A stretch of DNA of 32,002 nt from Gammaproteobacteria bacterium (GCA_024638385.1 JAHEKJ010000027.1:4405-36406), one strand, 5' to 3'. Shown: positions 18,438-27,698, counted from the stretch's first letter. Notes: generated by a model from the sequence alone, not told the origin. Made by a program: numbers and translations.

Positions 18438-19079
18438 ATGCCTTCGACTTCGATCAGCAGACGGCAACTCCTGCAAACCGGCCTCGGGATCGGCTGCGGC
18501 CTGCTGATCCCGGGCGAGGCCGCCGCTGCAACGATCCACGAACTGTCCGGCACGGTGCACATCAACAAACGTCGCGCGAGCCTCGACGATGATATCCGCC
18601 CCGGCGACGTGGTCTCGACGAGCCACACCGGGAGGATCGCGTTCAGCGTCGCCGGCGATGCGTTCCTGCTCAACGAATCGACGTCGATTCGCGTCGGCGA
18701 CAGCGGTAACTCGCTGATCGACGCGCTGCACCTGTTCACCGGCAAGCTGCTCAGCGTGTTCGCGTCGGGTCGCCGGCGCAGGATCGTCACCGCGACCGCG
18801 ACGATGGGCATCCGCGGCACCGCGTGCTTTCTGAACGTGCGCCCGGCCAGCACTTATGTCTGCACTTGCTACGGCCAGACCGAATTGACCACCGGCGGCC
18901 GGCGCGACGCGTTCGAAGCGATTCATCACAATCCCCGCCTGCTCGAGTTCCGCGACGGCCGCCTGACCGCGATGCGCGAGGCCGGCATGCAGGATCACAC
19001 CGACGAGCAGCTGCGCCGGCTCGAAGCCTGGGTCGGCCGCAAACCCCTGTTCGACGTGGTCGGTTTCGGAAGCGGCTGA
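18438..19079 (+). CDS. Tat-exported FecR-domain protein
   Basis: 213 aa. Residues 1-31 form a twin-arginine signal (SRRQLLQ, R8-R9) with an AAAA cleavage region. The mature part carries a FecR-like domain (about 34-110): a GTVHINKRRASLDDDIRPGD opening, a TGRIAFSV strand and a conserved DAFLLNESTSIRV segment, then RIVTATATMGIRGT. In classical systems FecR domains relay surface signals to an ECF sigma factor, but here there is no membrane anchor beyond the signal, no sigma factor and no TonB receptor nearby, so it is probably a stand-alone periplasmic protein. Two cysteines in a CTCYG segment could bind metal or form a disulphide. The start codon ATG 18438 lacks a strong ribosome site. Confidence 0.8.
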   Translation: MPSTSISRRQLLQTGLGIGCGLLIPGEAAAATIHELSGTVHINKRRASLDDDIRPGDVVSTSHTGRIAFSVAGDAFLLNESTSIRVGDSGNSLIDALHLFTGKLLSVFASGRRRRIVTATATMGIRGTACFLNVRPASTYVCTCYGQTELTTGGRRDAFEAIHHNPRLLEFRDGRLTAMREAGMQDHTDEQLRRLEAWVGRKPLFDVVGFGSG

Positions 19080-19577
19080 CGCGTCTCGGCGAAAACCGAT
19101 GACGACGCCCGCGCGTCGCGCGCGAGGCACCCTGATTTCACCCATTTGAGCGATGTCGACGCCCGACACATGTGCTATCACGGCACGTGACGCGATAGGG
19201 CTCGATATCCGTGCCCGGTTTACTTCGAGCATTCGGCCGCAGTTAGCTCTCGTCGCGACGCGAATCGGTACCGCTTTTCGATACGCGGCGGCTCGCGGAT
19301 CGCGACTTTGAAAGACCGACGCGCGCTATTCGGACGACGAGCGCATGCTGCGAGATTGTCGGACGCGAGTCAGTTTTCCGGGCTGACCGGATTTCGCGAT
19401 TGCCTGCTCGACAAAACTGCCGGGGCGTATGAATCCGGCAAGTCGGCCAGGCCCGACACGCAATCGGCCATGCAGGGAGCGCTCGCGCCGCGCAGTTCGA
19501 AGGCATAGCAGCGGCTTGATACAAATCAACTTGAATGCGTTCGATCTTGTCAGCATGGATAAATCGAGGAGGGGATC
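19080..19577. other. Intergenic region upstream of the acylase gene
   Basis: About 500 bp with no convincing gene; the short frames present lack ribosome sites and family resemblance. The last 65 bp hold the FNR/ANR-type site and the acylase ribosome site (gaggagggg, 19566-19574). Confidence 0.5.
19516..19529. promoter_or_regulatory. Perfect FNR/ANR-type palindrome (TTGAT-N4-ATCAA)
   Basis: TTGATacaaATCAA matches the FNR/ANR/DNR consensus at all ten defined positions. Its centre is 55 bp before the acylase ATG. Weak promoter-like GATAAA follows at 19558-19563, so activation from about -49 or repression are both conceivable. It indicates oxygen-linked control of the acylase gene, which is inference. 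Confidence 0.6.
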
Positions 19578-22472
19578 ATGACTACGATTAAATCAATTAT
19601 TGCCGCCGCGTTGTTGCTCGCGGCGGCGCAGGTCACGGCGAGCGAGATCGTGCTGCCGGGACTCGACGCGCCGGTCAAGGTCGTGCGCGACAGCAACGGA
19701 ATTCCGCATATCCATGCCAAAAACGAGCACGACCTGTTCTTCATGCAGGGCCGGATTCATGCCGAGGACCGTCTCTGGCAGATGGACCTGCTACGGCGTT
19801 CGGCCGCCGGCACGCTGGCCGAACTGTTCGGCCCCGGCCCCGACGACTCGGTACTGCAAAGCGACATCGAGGTGCGCACGATCGGCCTCGCCCGCGCCGC
19901 CGAGCTCTCGCTCGGGGCGCACCCGCAGGCGATGCTCGACATCCTCGAGGCCTACAAAGACGGAGTCAACTCGCTGATAGATCAGGTCAATGCCGCCGAC
20001 GCATTGCCGCCGGAGTACGGCGGACTCGGGTTGAAACAGGTCGCGCACTGGACCGTGCTCGATACGATTCTGGTCGGCAAGGCGCTCGGCGCCGGCACCT
20101 CGCTGGATATCCCCGGCGACATCGACCTGACGATCGCGCTGCAGACCTACCAGGGCGTCGGCGCCGCGCTCCCATCTCCATTTGACTTCGACGGCACCGC
20201 GCTGTTCTTCGAGGACCTGTTCCGCAGCGCGCCGCTCGATTCCGCGTCGACCGTGCCCGATGCGCTCGAAGCCTTTCCGTCGCGGGTCGGGCGCCCGCGA
20301 TTGCACGAACGCATCGAGGTTCTGCGCGAGCGCCTCGGCGACAAAGTTCTCGAGCACGGCGACGATTACCTCGAGCGCATTCGCAAGCTGCCGAAAATTC
20401 CGGGCGCGATGCGGCTCGAGGTTGACGATCTCGGCGGCTCCAACACCTGGGTCATAGGCGGGCAGCACACGCCGAGCGGTCGCCCGCTGCTCGCCAACGA
20501 CGCGCACCTGCCGCTCGAAAGCCCAACTTTTTTCCACGAGATGCACCTGGTTGCGCCGGGCTTCGACGCCATCGGCAGCACGCTGCCGGGTGCGCCCTGC
20601 GTCGCCCGCGGGCACAATCGGTCGATCGCCTGGGGCGTCACCAACGCGCGCCTCGACATCACCGACGTCTACCTCGAGGTACTAGTAAAAACGGACCCGA
20701 ATTCGCCGCTCAGCTTCGCGACCGTGCACGCCGATAAGCCTGAACCCGAACCGATTGTAGTCGTAAAGGAATACTTTCAAGCGAACATTGGCGGTAACGT
20801 CGTGTCCGTGCCAATACCTCCTTTCGGATACGTGCCGGTACTGATCGTACCTCGACGCAACCACGGCCCGCTGATCACAGCGCCCGAGTTGGATGAAGAC
20901 AGCGGAGTAATCACCGCGCTGAGCGTGCAGTCGACAGGCTTCGGGCCGACGCGCGATCCCGAGGGCCTGTGTGCGATTAACCGCGCGCGTAACCTCGACG
21001 ATTTCAAGGCCGGGCTGCAGCTGATCGATTTTGCGTCGCAGAATTTCTCCTACGCCGATCGCCACGGCAACATCGCCTACTACGTCTCCGGCGAGTTGCC
21101 GCTGCGCGAGGACCTGCAAAACCTGACGCCGACGAGCCCGCCGTTCCTGATCCGCAACGGTTTTTCCGGCAACGACTGGATCCCGATCCCACCCGACGCG
21201 CTAGCGCCCGACCAGGCAACGCCGTACGCGATCCTGCCGTTCGACGAAATGCCCCAGGTCGTCAATCCGCCCGGCGGCGTTATCGTCAACGCCAACAACG
21301 ATTCGGTCGGCAACACGCTCGACAACAACCCGCTCAACGACCTGCGCGAAGGCGGCGCCGGGCTGCGCTACCTCGCCTGGGGCGGGCGCAAGTTTTCGCT
21401 GCGCGCCGGCCGCATCAGCGAGATGATCAAGGAGCAGCTCGCGGGCAACTCCAGGCACCCGTGGCGCCGCGGCAAGATCGGCTTCGCCGACATGCGCAAG
21501 ATGCAGGCCGATGTCGTGCTCAGCGATGCGCGTTTGTTCACGCCGTATATCCTCGACGCGTTTGCCAACGCCTCGCGCGACAACGCTCACTGGATGCTCG
21601 CGGCGATTGCGTCCGATCCGCGCCTGGAAGAGGCCGTCGAACGCCTGGCCGACTGGGATTTCACGACGCCGACCGGCATTCCCGAGGGCTACGACGCGAA
21701 GCGCGACGAAAACGACGCCGCAAACAGTGTCGCGACGACGATCTACTCGACCTGGCGAGGCACGATGATGGCGAATACGATCGACGCGACTCTCGACGGC
21801 ATCGGCGAAATCGCCGGCGTCGACATGCCCAAACCGGGCAATCGCGAGGAGCTCGTGACCGCGTTGAAACACTTGCTCGATCGCGACGGCATCGGCGTCT
21901 CGGGACTGAATTTCTTCAACGCACCCGCCACCGACCCGGTCGTTCGCCGCGACATCATCGTGCTCACATCGTTGGTCGAAGCGCTCGATCTGCTGGCCTC
22001 GGAAGATTTCGTCGATGCCTTCGGCAACTCGACCGACCAGGACGATTATCGCTGGGGCAAGCTGCACCGCATCGTGTTCAGGCACGCGCTGGGAGACGTC
22101 GTCAACGACTTCAACATACCGCCGGCCTTCGGCCTGTTCCCGTCGCCGCTGGCCGGTCTCGACGGCATCCCGACCGACGGCGGCTTCGAGACGGTCGACG
22201 TCGCGCCGCCGCGCAGCGCAACCAACGTGCGCGTCAGCGACAGCGACTCGTTCATGTTCGACGCCGGCCCGACCGGGCGCTTCGTCGCCCGGCTCGGCTG
22301 GTTCAAGGTGCGCGCGGTGACGAGCCTGCCCGGCGGCGAGAGCGGCGACCCGGAAAGTCCGTTCTACGTAAACCTGCTCGAGCCCTACCTCGGTAACGAG
22401 ACTTTCCCGCTGGTGACGTCGCCGCACGCGATTCGCGCCAGCGCGTACTCGACCCACAGGTACCGGCCGTAA
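19578..22472 (+). CDS. Penicillin acylase family protein (Ntn hydrolase, peptidase S45)
   Basis: A 964-aa precursor exported by a Sec signal peptide (residues 1-22, cleavage after TAS). Family members process themselves into alpha and beta chains; the new N-terminal serine of the beta chain is S288 in LGGSNTWVIGG, and the downstream LLANDAHLPL block (304-313) carries the conserved Asn. The alpha chain starts with GIPHIHAKNEHDLFFMQGRIHAEDRLWQMD, also typical. The family hydrolyses amide bonds in penicillins, cephalosporins or N-acyl-homoserine lactones (PvdQ/QuiP type); the substrate cannot be read from sequence, and long length fits the AHL or general amidase branch. The start is set by gaggagggg just upstream. 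A truncated partial copy lies at 18164-18310, and a perfect FNR box lies upstream. Confidence 0.92.
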   Translation: MTTIKSIIAAALLLAAAQVTASEIVLPGLDAPVKVVRDSNGIPHIHAKNEHDLFFMQGRIHAEDRLWQMDLLRRSAAGTLAELFGPGPDDSVLQSDIEVRTIGLARAAELSLGAHPQAMLDILEAYKDGVNSLIDQVNAADALPPEYGGLGLKQVAHWTVLDTILVGKALGAGTSLDIPGDIDLTIALQTYQGVGAALPSPFDFDGTALFFEDLFRSAPLDSASTVPDALEAFPSRVGRPRLHERIEVLRERLGDKVLEHGDDYLERIRKLPKIPGAMRLEVDDLGGSNTWVIGGQHTPSGRPLLANDAHLPLESPTFFHEMHLVAPGFDAIGSTLPGAPCVARGHNRSIAWGVTNARLDITDVYLEVLVKTDPNSPLSFATVHADKPEPEPIVVVKEYFQANIGGNVVSVPIPPFGYVPVLIVPRRNHGPLITAPELDEDSGVITALSVQSTGFGPTRDPEGLCAINRARNLDDFKAGLQLIDFASQNFSYADRHGNIAYYVSGELPLREDLQNLTPTSPPFLIRNGFSGNDWIPIPPDALAPDQATPYAILPFDEMPQVVNPPGGVIVNANNDSVGNTLDNNPLNDLREGGAGLRYLAWGGRKFSLRAGRISEMIKEQLAGNSRHPWRRGKIGFADMRKMQADVVLSDARLFTPYILDAFANASRDNAHWMLAAIASDPRLEEAVERLADWDFTTPTGIPEGYDAKRDENDAANSVATTIYSTWRGTMMANTIDATLDGIGEIAGVDMPKPGNREELVTALKHLLDRDGIGVSGLNFFNAPATDPVVRRDIIVLTSLVEALDLLASEDFVDAFGNSTDQDDYRWGKLHRIVFRHALGDVVNDFNIPPAFGLFPSPLAGLDGIPTDGGFETVDVAPPRSATNVRVSDSDSFMFDAGPTGRFVARLGWFKVRAVTSLPGGESGDPESPFYVNLLEPYLGNETFPLVTSPHAIRASAYSTHRYRP

Positions 22473-22558
22473 ATCAGCCGGACTCGCCCAAGGTGGATTT
22501 TATCCAGCGGGAATCTTATGCTTGCGGCTCGAACCATAACAAAACCGAGGGGCATCCA

Positions 22559-23593
22559 ATGAAAACGCTACCGAGACTGGCGGCCGGCGCATCGCTGGCC
22601 TTCGTGCTCGCAATCTCGTCGGGAGTATCGAGCGCGGCCGGCAAACTGACCTACTACTGCTCGGCCCAGGAAGACTGGTGCCAGCTGATGAAACGCGCGT
22701 TCGAGGAGGAGACCGGAATTCGGGTCGCGATGACGCGCAAGAGTTCGGGCGAGACCTACGCCCAGATCCGCGCCGAGTCGAAGAATCCGAAGGGCGATAT
22801 CTGGTGGGGCGGCACTGGCGACCCCCATCTGCAAGCCGCCGAGGAAGGCCTGACCGTCGAGTACGTTTCGCCGATGCGCGACGAATTGCACGACTGGGCG
22901 CTGCGTCACGCGAAAAGCGCGAACGACCGCTCGATCGGGATCTACTCCGGCGCCCTCGGCTACGGTTACAACGAGGATCGGCTCAAGAAAGCCGGCCTGC
23001 CCGCGCCGGCCTGCTGGAAAGACCTGCTCAAGCCCGAATACAAGGGTCACGTGCAAATGGCGAATCCGAACTCGTCGGGCACCGCGTACACGACGCTGGC
23101 GACTATCGTGCAGCTGTTCGGCGAAGAGCAGGGTTTCGAGTTCATGAAGGGGTTGCACAAGAACATCAACCAGTATACCAAGTCCGGCTCGGCGCCGATC
23201 AAGGCCGCCGCCCGCGGCGAGAACACGATCGGCATCGTGTTCCTGCACGACGCGGTCAAGCAGGCGGTCAGCGGCTTCCCGATCATGGTCGTCGCGCCCT
23301 GCGAGGGCACCGGCTACGAAATCGGCGGCATGAGCATCATCAAGGGCGCGCGTAACCTCGAAAACGCGAAGAAGTTCTACGATTTTGCGCTGCGCGCCGA
23401 TATCCAGTCGCGCTCGCTCGAGGTCAAGGCGTTCCAGGTGATGTCGAACAGGCAGGCCAGGAGTTCGCCGCAGGCGCCGGACATCTCGAAGATCGATCTG
23501 ATCGACTACGATTTCGCCAAGTACGGCAGTTCGGCCGAGCGCAAGCGCCTGCTGAAGAAGTGGGACGACGAGGTCAAGAGCCTGCCGCAATAA
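22559..23593 (+). CDS. AfuA/FbpA-type periplasmic binding protein of an ABC importer
   Basis: 344 aa from ATG 22559, preceded by cgagggg; an upstream in-frame GTG at 22493 would place 22 polar residues before the signal peptide and is rejected. Residues 1-27 are a Sec signal (cleavage near SSA-A). The mature protein begins KLTYYCSAQEDWC and contains the EEETGIRV, SSGETYAQIRAE and DIWWGGTGDPH segments typical of the COG1840 group that binds ferric iron, aminoethylphosphonate, thiamine or phosphorylated organics. Two cysteines (C34, C41) may form a disulphide. It is the first gene of a four-gene operon. Ligand uncertain: the downstream phosphatase favours an organophosphate or similar anion over iron, which is inference. 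Confidence 0.88.
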   Translation: MKTLPRLAAGASLAFVLAISSGVSSAAGKLTYYCSAQEDWCQLMKRAFEEETGIRVAMTRKSSGETYAQIRAESKNPKGDIWWGGTGDPHLQAAEEGLTVEYVSPMRDELHDWALRHAKSANDRSIGIYSGALGYGYNEDRLKKAGLPAPACWKDLLKPEYKGHVQMANPNSSGTAYTTLATIVQLFGEEQGFEFMKGLHKNINQYTKSGSAPIKAAARGENTIGIVFLHDAVKQAVSGFPIMVVAPCEGTGYEIGGMSIIKGARNLENAKKFYDFALRADIQSRSLEVKAFQVMSNRQARSSPQAPDISKIDLIDYDFAKYGSSAERKRLLKKWDDEVKSLPQ

Positions 23594-23614
23594 CGCGATC
23601 GGCAGCGCCGCGCC

Positions 23615-25822
23615 GTGCCTGACCGGACGCTCTGGACCTGGATCGCGATCGGCTGGATCGGCTTCGCGGTCCTGCCGTGGTACGTCATCGAGGACGGCTT
23701 CTGGTCGCTCGCCTGGATCGCCGACGGCTACCCGTTCGCCGCCGACTACGCGCCCGCCGCGATCCAGGCCGCCCGCGGCGCGGCGCCATGGCTCGCGCCG
23801 ATCGCGCTGTTCCTGCTGCTGCCGCTGGCGACCATCGGCCGGCGCCGCGCCGACCCGCTGGTTTCGCTGCTGCTGATCGCGGCCGGTATCGGCGGCCTCG
23901 CCTGGGTATTCGGCCAGGGTTTCACGATCGGCATCTCGGGCTGGCGCTACGAATGGCTCGACGCGAGCTTCGGCGCGCTCGAAAGCCGCCAGTTCGGCAT
24001 GGGCTACGGCGCGCTGGTCGTCTGCGCCGCATTCCTGTTCATGCTGACCCAGGGCATCGCGGCGCGCGGCGTGATGGGCGGCGACGTCTTCGTCACCGGC
24101 GCGATCGGCCTGGTCGTGAGCCTGGTCGGCGTCTTCATATTGTTTCCGGTCATCGGAATTCTGCTCAACGCCCTCGCCGACGATTCCGGCGCGCTATCGC
24201 TGGCGACCTTCGTCGCCAAGTTCACCGACGCGAAAATCTGGGGGCTGGGCTGTTTCGGCGGCCGGCTGAGTTGCGGCGCGGCCTGGAATTCGCTGTTTCT
24301 CGCGATCCTCGTCGGCGCCGGAACGACCCTGCTCGGGCTCGTCTTCGCGCTCGCCGCGACCCGCAGCCGATTGCGCGCGACGCGCTGGCTGCGCGCGCTG
24401 ACGATTCTGCCGATCATCACGCCGCCGTTCGTCATCGGGCTCGCGATCATTTTGCTGTTCGGCGCCTCCGGCGGCGTCACCCGGCTGCTGGCGCATGTAT
24501 TCGACATCCCCGAAAGTCGCTGGATCTACGGCCTGCCCGGCATCTGGCTGGCGCAAATGCTGGCCTTCACGCCGATCGCGTTCCTGGTGCTGATCGGCGT
24601 CGTCGACGGCGTCAGCCCATCGCTCGAGGAGGCCGCGCAAACGCTGCGCGCCGACGGCTGGAAGACATTTACCCGCGTATCGCTGCCGCTGATGAAACCC
24701 GGACTCGCCAACGCCTTCCTGCTCGGCTTCATCGAGAGCATGGCCGACTTCGGCAATCCGCTGGTGCTCGGCGGCAATTACGAAGTCCTGTCGACCGAAA
24801 TCTTCTTCGCCATCGTCGGCGCGCAAAACGACGCCGGCATGGCCGCCGTGCTCGCGTTGGTCCTGCTGACCTTCACGCTGAGCGCGTTCTTCGCGCAGCG
24901 ATTCTGGCTCGGCCGCAGCGCTTACACGACGGTGACCGGCAAGGGCGATTCCGGCCAGCATGTGATGATGCCGCGGCGGGTGCGCTGGCCCGTCTATACC
25001 GTCTGCTTCGGCTGGCTCGGCCTGACGCTCGTGATCTACGCGATGATCGCGTTCGGCAGCATCGTTCACACCTGGGGACTCGATCACAGCCTGACGCTGC
25101 GCCACTACGTCAATGCCTTCGGCATCGAATTCGGCCGCCACGGCCTGCAGTGGACCGGCGCGGCCTGGAACTCGTTCTGGACCACCGTGACCATCGCCGC
25201 CGTCGCCGCGCCGCTGACCGCGGGCATTGGCCTGCTGACGGCCTACCTGCTCGCGCGCCAGCAGTTCGCCGGCAAGCAATTCTTCGAATTCGGCACGATG
25301 CTCAGCTTCGCGATACCCGGCACCGTCATCGGCGTCAGCTACATACTCGCGTTCAACGTGCCGCCGTTCGAACTGACCGGCACCGGCGCGATCCTCGTGC
25401 TGTGCTTCATCTTCCGTAACATGCCGGTCGGCGTGCGCGCCGGAATCGCGGCGATGGCGCAAATCGACCGCAGCCTCGACGAGGCCGCGCTGACGCTCGG
25501 CGCGCGCAGCGCGCATTCGATTCGCAAGGTGATCCTGCCGCTGATTCGCCCGGCGATCCTGGCCGCGCTGGTCTACAGTTTCGTCCGCGCGATGACCGCG
25601 ATCAGCGCGGTGATTTTCCTCGTCAGCGCGGAATACGACATGGCCACGTCGTACATCATCGGCCGGGTCGAAAACAACGACTACGGGCTCGCGATCGCTT
25701 ACTCGACCGTGCTGATTTTCGTCATGCTCGGCGCGATCCTGTTGCTGCAATGGCTGGTCGGCAAACGCCGCCTGCGGCGCGAGCAGCCCGCGCTGGTGCC
25801 GGCCGCGGAGCCGGGTCGATGA
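23615..25822 (+). CDS. Fused two-domain ABC transporter permease (AfuB/ThiP type)
   Basis: 735-aa inner-membrane protein containing both permease halves in one chain, about twelve membrane spans plus extra N-terminal hydrophobic segments. The two cytoplasmic EAA loops are at about residues 343-369 (EEAAQTLRADGWKTF, LPLMKPG) and 624-650 (DEAALTLGARSAHSI, LPLIRPA). It begins with GTG at 23615, 21 bp after the binding-protein stop. Fused permeases are the rule in the ferric/thiamine/phosphonate importer family. Its final TGA overlaps the ATG of the ATPase (ATGA), so the subunits are translationally coupled. Confidence 0.93.
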   Translation: MPDRTLWTWIAIGWIGFAVLPWYVIEDGFWSLAWIADGYPFAADYAPAAIQAARGAAPWLAPIALFLLLPLATIGRRRADPLVSLLLIAAGIGGLAWVFGQGFTIGISGWRYEWLDASFGALESRQFGMGYGALVVCAAFLFMLTQGIAARGVMGGDVFVTGAIGLVVSLVGVFILFPVIGILLNALADDSGALSLATFVAKFTDAKIWGLGCFGGRLSCGAAWNSLFLAILVGAGTTLLGLVFALAATRSRLRATRWLRALTILPIITPPFVIGLAIILLFGASGGVTRLLAHVFDIPESRWIYGLPGIWLAQMLAFTPIAFLVLIGVVDGVSPSLEEAAQTLRADGWKTFTRVSLPLMKPGLANAFLLGFIESMADFGNPLVLGGNYEVLSTEIFFAIVGAQNDAGMAAVLALVLLTFTLSAFFAQRFWLGRSAYTTVTGKGDSGQHVMMPRRVRWPVYTVCFGWLGLTLVIYAMIAFGSIVHTWGLDHSLTLRHYVNAFGIEFGRHGLQWTGAAWNSFWTTVTIAAVAAPLTAGIGLLTAYLLARQQFAGKQFFEFGTMLSFAIPGTVIGVSYILAFNVPPFELTGTGAILVLCFIFRNMPVGVRAGIAAMAQIDRSLDEAALTLGARSAHSIRKVILPLIRPAILAALVYSFVRAMTAISAVIFLVSAEYDMATSYIIGRVENNDYGLAIAYSTVLIFVMLGAILLLQWLVGKRRLRREQPALVPAAEPGR

Positions 25823-26889
25823 GCATTCGCGCAAAGGCGGCCCCGGTCGTATTCGAAGGCGTCAGCAAGCACTACGACGAGGTCGTCGCGGTACGCGACC
25901 TGTCGTTCGAAATCGAGGCGGGCAAGCTCGTCACGCTGCTCGGGCCGAGCGGCTGCGGCAAGACCACGACGCTACGCCTGATCGCCGGCCTCGAGCGCGT
26001 CAGCGCCGGCCGGATCCTGATCGGAGGGGTCGATGTCACCTTGCTGCCGGCAACCGAGCGTGACGTTACCATGGTATTCCAGTCCTACGCGCTGTTCCCG
26101 CACATGAGCGTCGCCGACAACGTCGCTTTCGGCCTGCGCGTCGGCGGCGCGAGCGCCGCCGAAGTCCGCGAGCGGGCCGAGGACGGCCTGCGGCTGGTCG
26201 GGCTCGCGGGCTACGGCGAGCGCTTTCCGAGCGAACTTTCCGGGGGTCAACAGCAACGCGTCGCGGTCGCGCGTGCGCTGGTGCTCGAGCCGCAGGTGCT
26301 GCTGTTCGACGAGCCGCTGTCCAATCTCGACGCCAAGCTGCGCCGCCAGGTGCGCGAGGAAATCCGCGACCTGCAGCGCTCGCTCGGCGTCACCTCGGTG
26401 TACGTGACTCACGACCAGCAGGAGGCACTCGCGGTATCGGACCGGATCATCGTCATGAACGAAGCCGTCATCGCGCAGGACGGATCGCCGCGCGAAATCT
26501 ACGAGCAGCCGGCGAGCCGCTTCGTCGCCGGCTTCATCGGCGACGCCAACCTGGTCGACGTCCGGATCGAAGCCGGCGACGGCGACACCGCGCGCGTGCG
26601 CCTCGGCCCGCTCGAGCTCGAACTGCCGCGGCGCGGCAACCCTGCCGGCGCGGCGCAGGTCGCGATCCGCCCTGAGGCGATCCGGATCCACCAGCCGCCC
26701 TGCGACCAGCCGGGGCTCGAGGCGACCGTGACCAAGGCGACCTATCTGGGCAATCACATCGAGTATTCGCTGACCACCGAGATCGGCGAACTCTTCGTCA
26801 CCGATGACGACGTCGGCGCGATGGTGCCCGCGGGATCGACGGTCATCGTGACTTTCGCCGCGCACGGCGTCAACCTGATTCGGACATGA
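25819..26889 (+). CDS. ABC transporter ATP-binding protein (FbpC/PotA type)
   Basis: 356 aa, cytoplasmic ATPase for the same importer. Walker A GPSGCGKTT (42-50), Q-loop Q88, signature LSGGQ (140-144), Walker B VLLFDEP (160-166) and H-loop H198, then a C-terminal TOBE-type domain with the typical IRPEAIRIH strand. The start is taken at ATG 25819, which overlaps the permease stop by four bases; a longer frame from 25750 would overlap the permease by 73 bases. It resembles the ATPase at 4605 in layout, but the two belong to different transporters. Its stop overlaps the next ATG by four bases. Confidence 0.94.
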   Translation: MSIRAKAAPVVFEGVSKHYDEVVAVRDLSFEIEAGKLVTLLGPSGCGKTTTLRLIAGLERVSAGRILIGGVDVTLLPATERDVTMVFQSYALFPHMSVADNVAFGLRVGGASAAEVRERAEDGLRLVGLAGYGERFPSELSGGQQQRVAVARALVLEPQVLLFDEPLSNLDAKLRRQVREEIRDLQRSLGVTSVYVTHDQQEALAVSDRIIVMNEAVIAQDGSPREIYEQPASRFVAGFIGDANLVDVRIEAGDGDTARVRLGPLELELPRRGNPAGAAQVAIRPEAIRIHQPPCDQPGLEATVTKATYLGNHIEYSLTTEIGELFVTDDDVGAMVPAGSTVIVTFAAHGVNLIRT

Positions 26890-27698
26890 ACACCGAAATT
26901 GCAACCCGGGTCGATGCCGCCGAAGCGATCATTCTTCGCGCCGGCGAACTCGCGCTGGATTACTTTCGCGCGCTCGACCGTCTGCGGATCGAGCACAAGG
27001 GCCCGCAGGATCGTGTCAGCGAGGCCGATCGCGAGACCGAGCGGTTGATCCGCGACGAGCTCGAGCGGCGATTTCCGCAGGACGGGTTTCTCGGCGAGGA
27101 GACCGGCGCGCGAGATTCGCCGGGCGCGGCCGAGTACACCTGGGTGGTCGATCCGATCGACGGCACCGATTGCTTCGTCCACGCGATCCCGGTCTGGAGC
27201 GTCTCGATCGCATTGCTGCGCGGCGGCGAGATGGCGGCCGGCCTGGTCTTCGATCCCTGCGCCGACGAACTGTTCCGCGCCGCCCGCGGCGACGGCGCGC
27301 GCTTAAACGGCACGCCGATTCGCACCAGCGGCGCGCAATCGATCGCCGACGGCCTCGTCGGCGTCGGCTTTTCCCACCGCGTCGACCCCGCGCCGACGTT
27401 CGCCGCCCTCGACACGCTGGCGCGAGGCGGCGGGATGTTCCAGCGCAACGGCTCCGCCGCGCTGACGCTCGCCTACGTCGCCGCGGGCCGTTATCTCGGC
27501 TTCTTCGAGGCGCACATCAATTCGTGGGACGTGCTCGCCGGGTTAGCGCTGGTGGCAGAGGCCGGCGGCCGCTGCTCGGCGTTCCTCGACGACGACGGCC
27601 TGCGCCGGGGCAACCCGGTGGTCGCGGCCGCGCCCGGCGTTGCCGCCGAACTCGAGCGCATTTGCGCGCCGCTGCTGCATCCGCCGCAACGGCCGTAG
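26886..27698 (+). CDS. Inositol monophosphatase family protein
   Basis: 270 aa Mg-dependent, lithium-sensitive-type phosphatase of the IMPase/HisN/CysQ superfamily. Metal and catalytic motifs are complete: GEE (70-72), DPIDGTD (89-95) and WDVLAG (214-219). No signal peptide, so it acts in the cytoplasm. It overlaps the ATPase gene by four bases (ATGA) and is the last gene of the importer operon, which makes it likely to dephosphorylate the imported compound or a product of it. Family members accept inositol phosphate, histidinol phosphate, 3'-phosphoadenosine phosphates or sugar phosphates; sequence alone does not choose between them. Confidence 0.93.
   Translation: MNTEIATRVDAAEAIILRAGELALDYFRALDRLRIEHKGPQDRVSEADRETERLIRDELERRFPQDGFLGEETGARDSPGAAEYTWVVDPIDGTDCFVHAIPVWSVSIALLRGGEMAAGLVFDPCADELFRAARGDGARLNGTPIRTSGAQSIADGLVGVGFSHRVDPAPTFAALDTLARGGGMFQRNGSAALTLAYVAAGRYLGFFEAHINSWDVLAGLALVAEAGGRCSAFLDDDGLRRGNPVVAAAPGVAAELERICAPLLHPPQRP

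Noticed and set aside
22493-22558. Upstream GTG start for the AfuA-type receptor
   Set aside because: It would put 22 polar residues before the signal peptide; ATG 22559 has a ribosome site and a normal signal sequence.
24194-25834. 546-codon minus-strand frame opposite the fused permease
   Set aside because: Extremely Arg/Gln/Glu-rich, no hydrophobic core; shadow of the permease.
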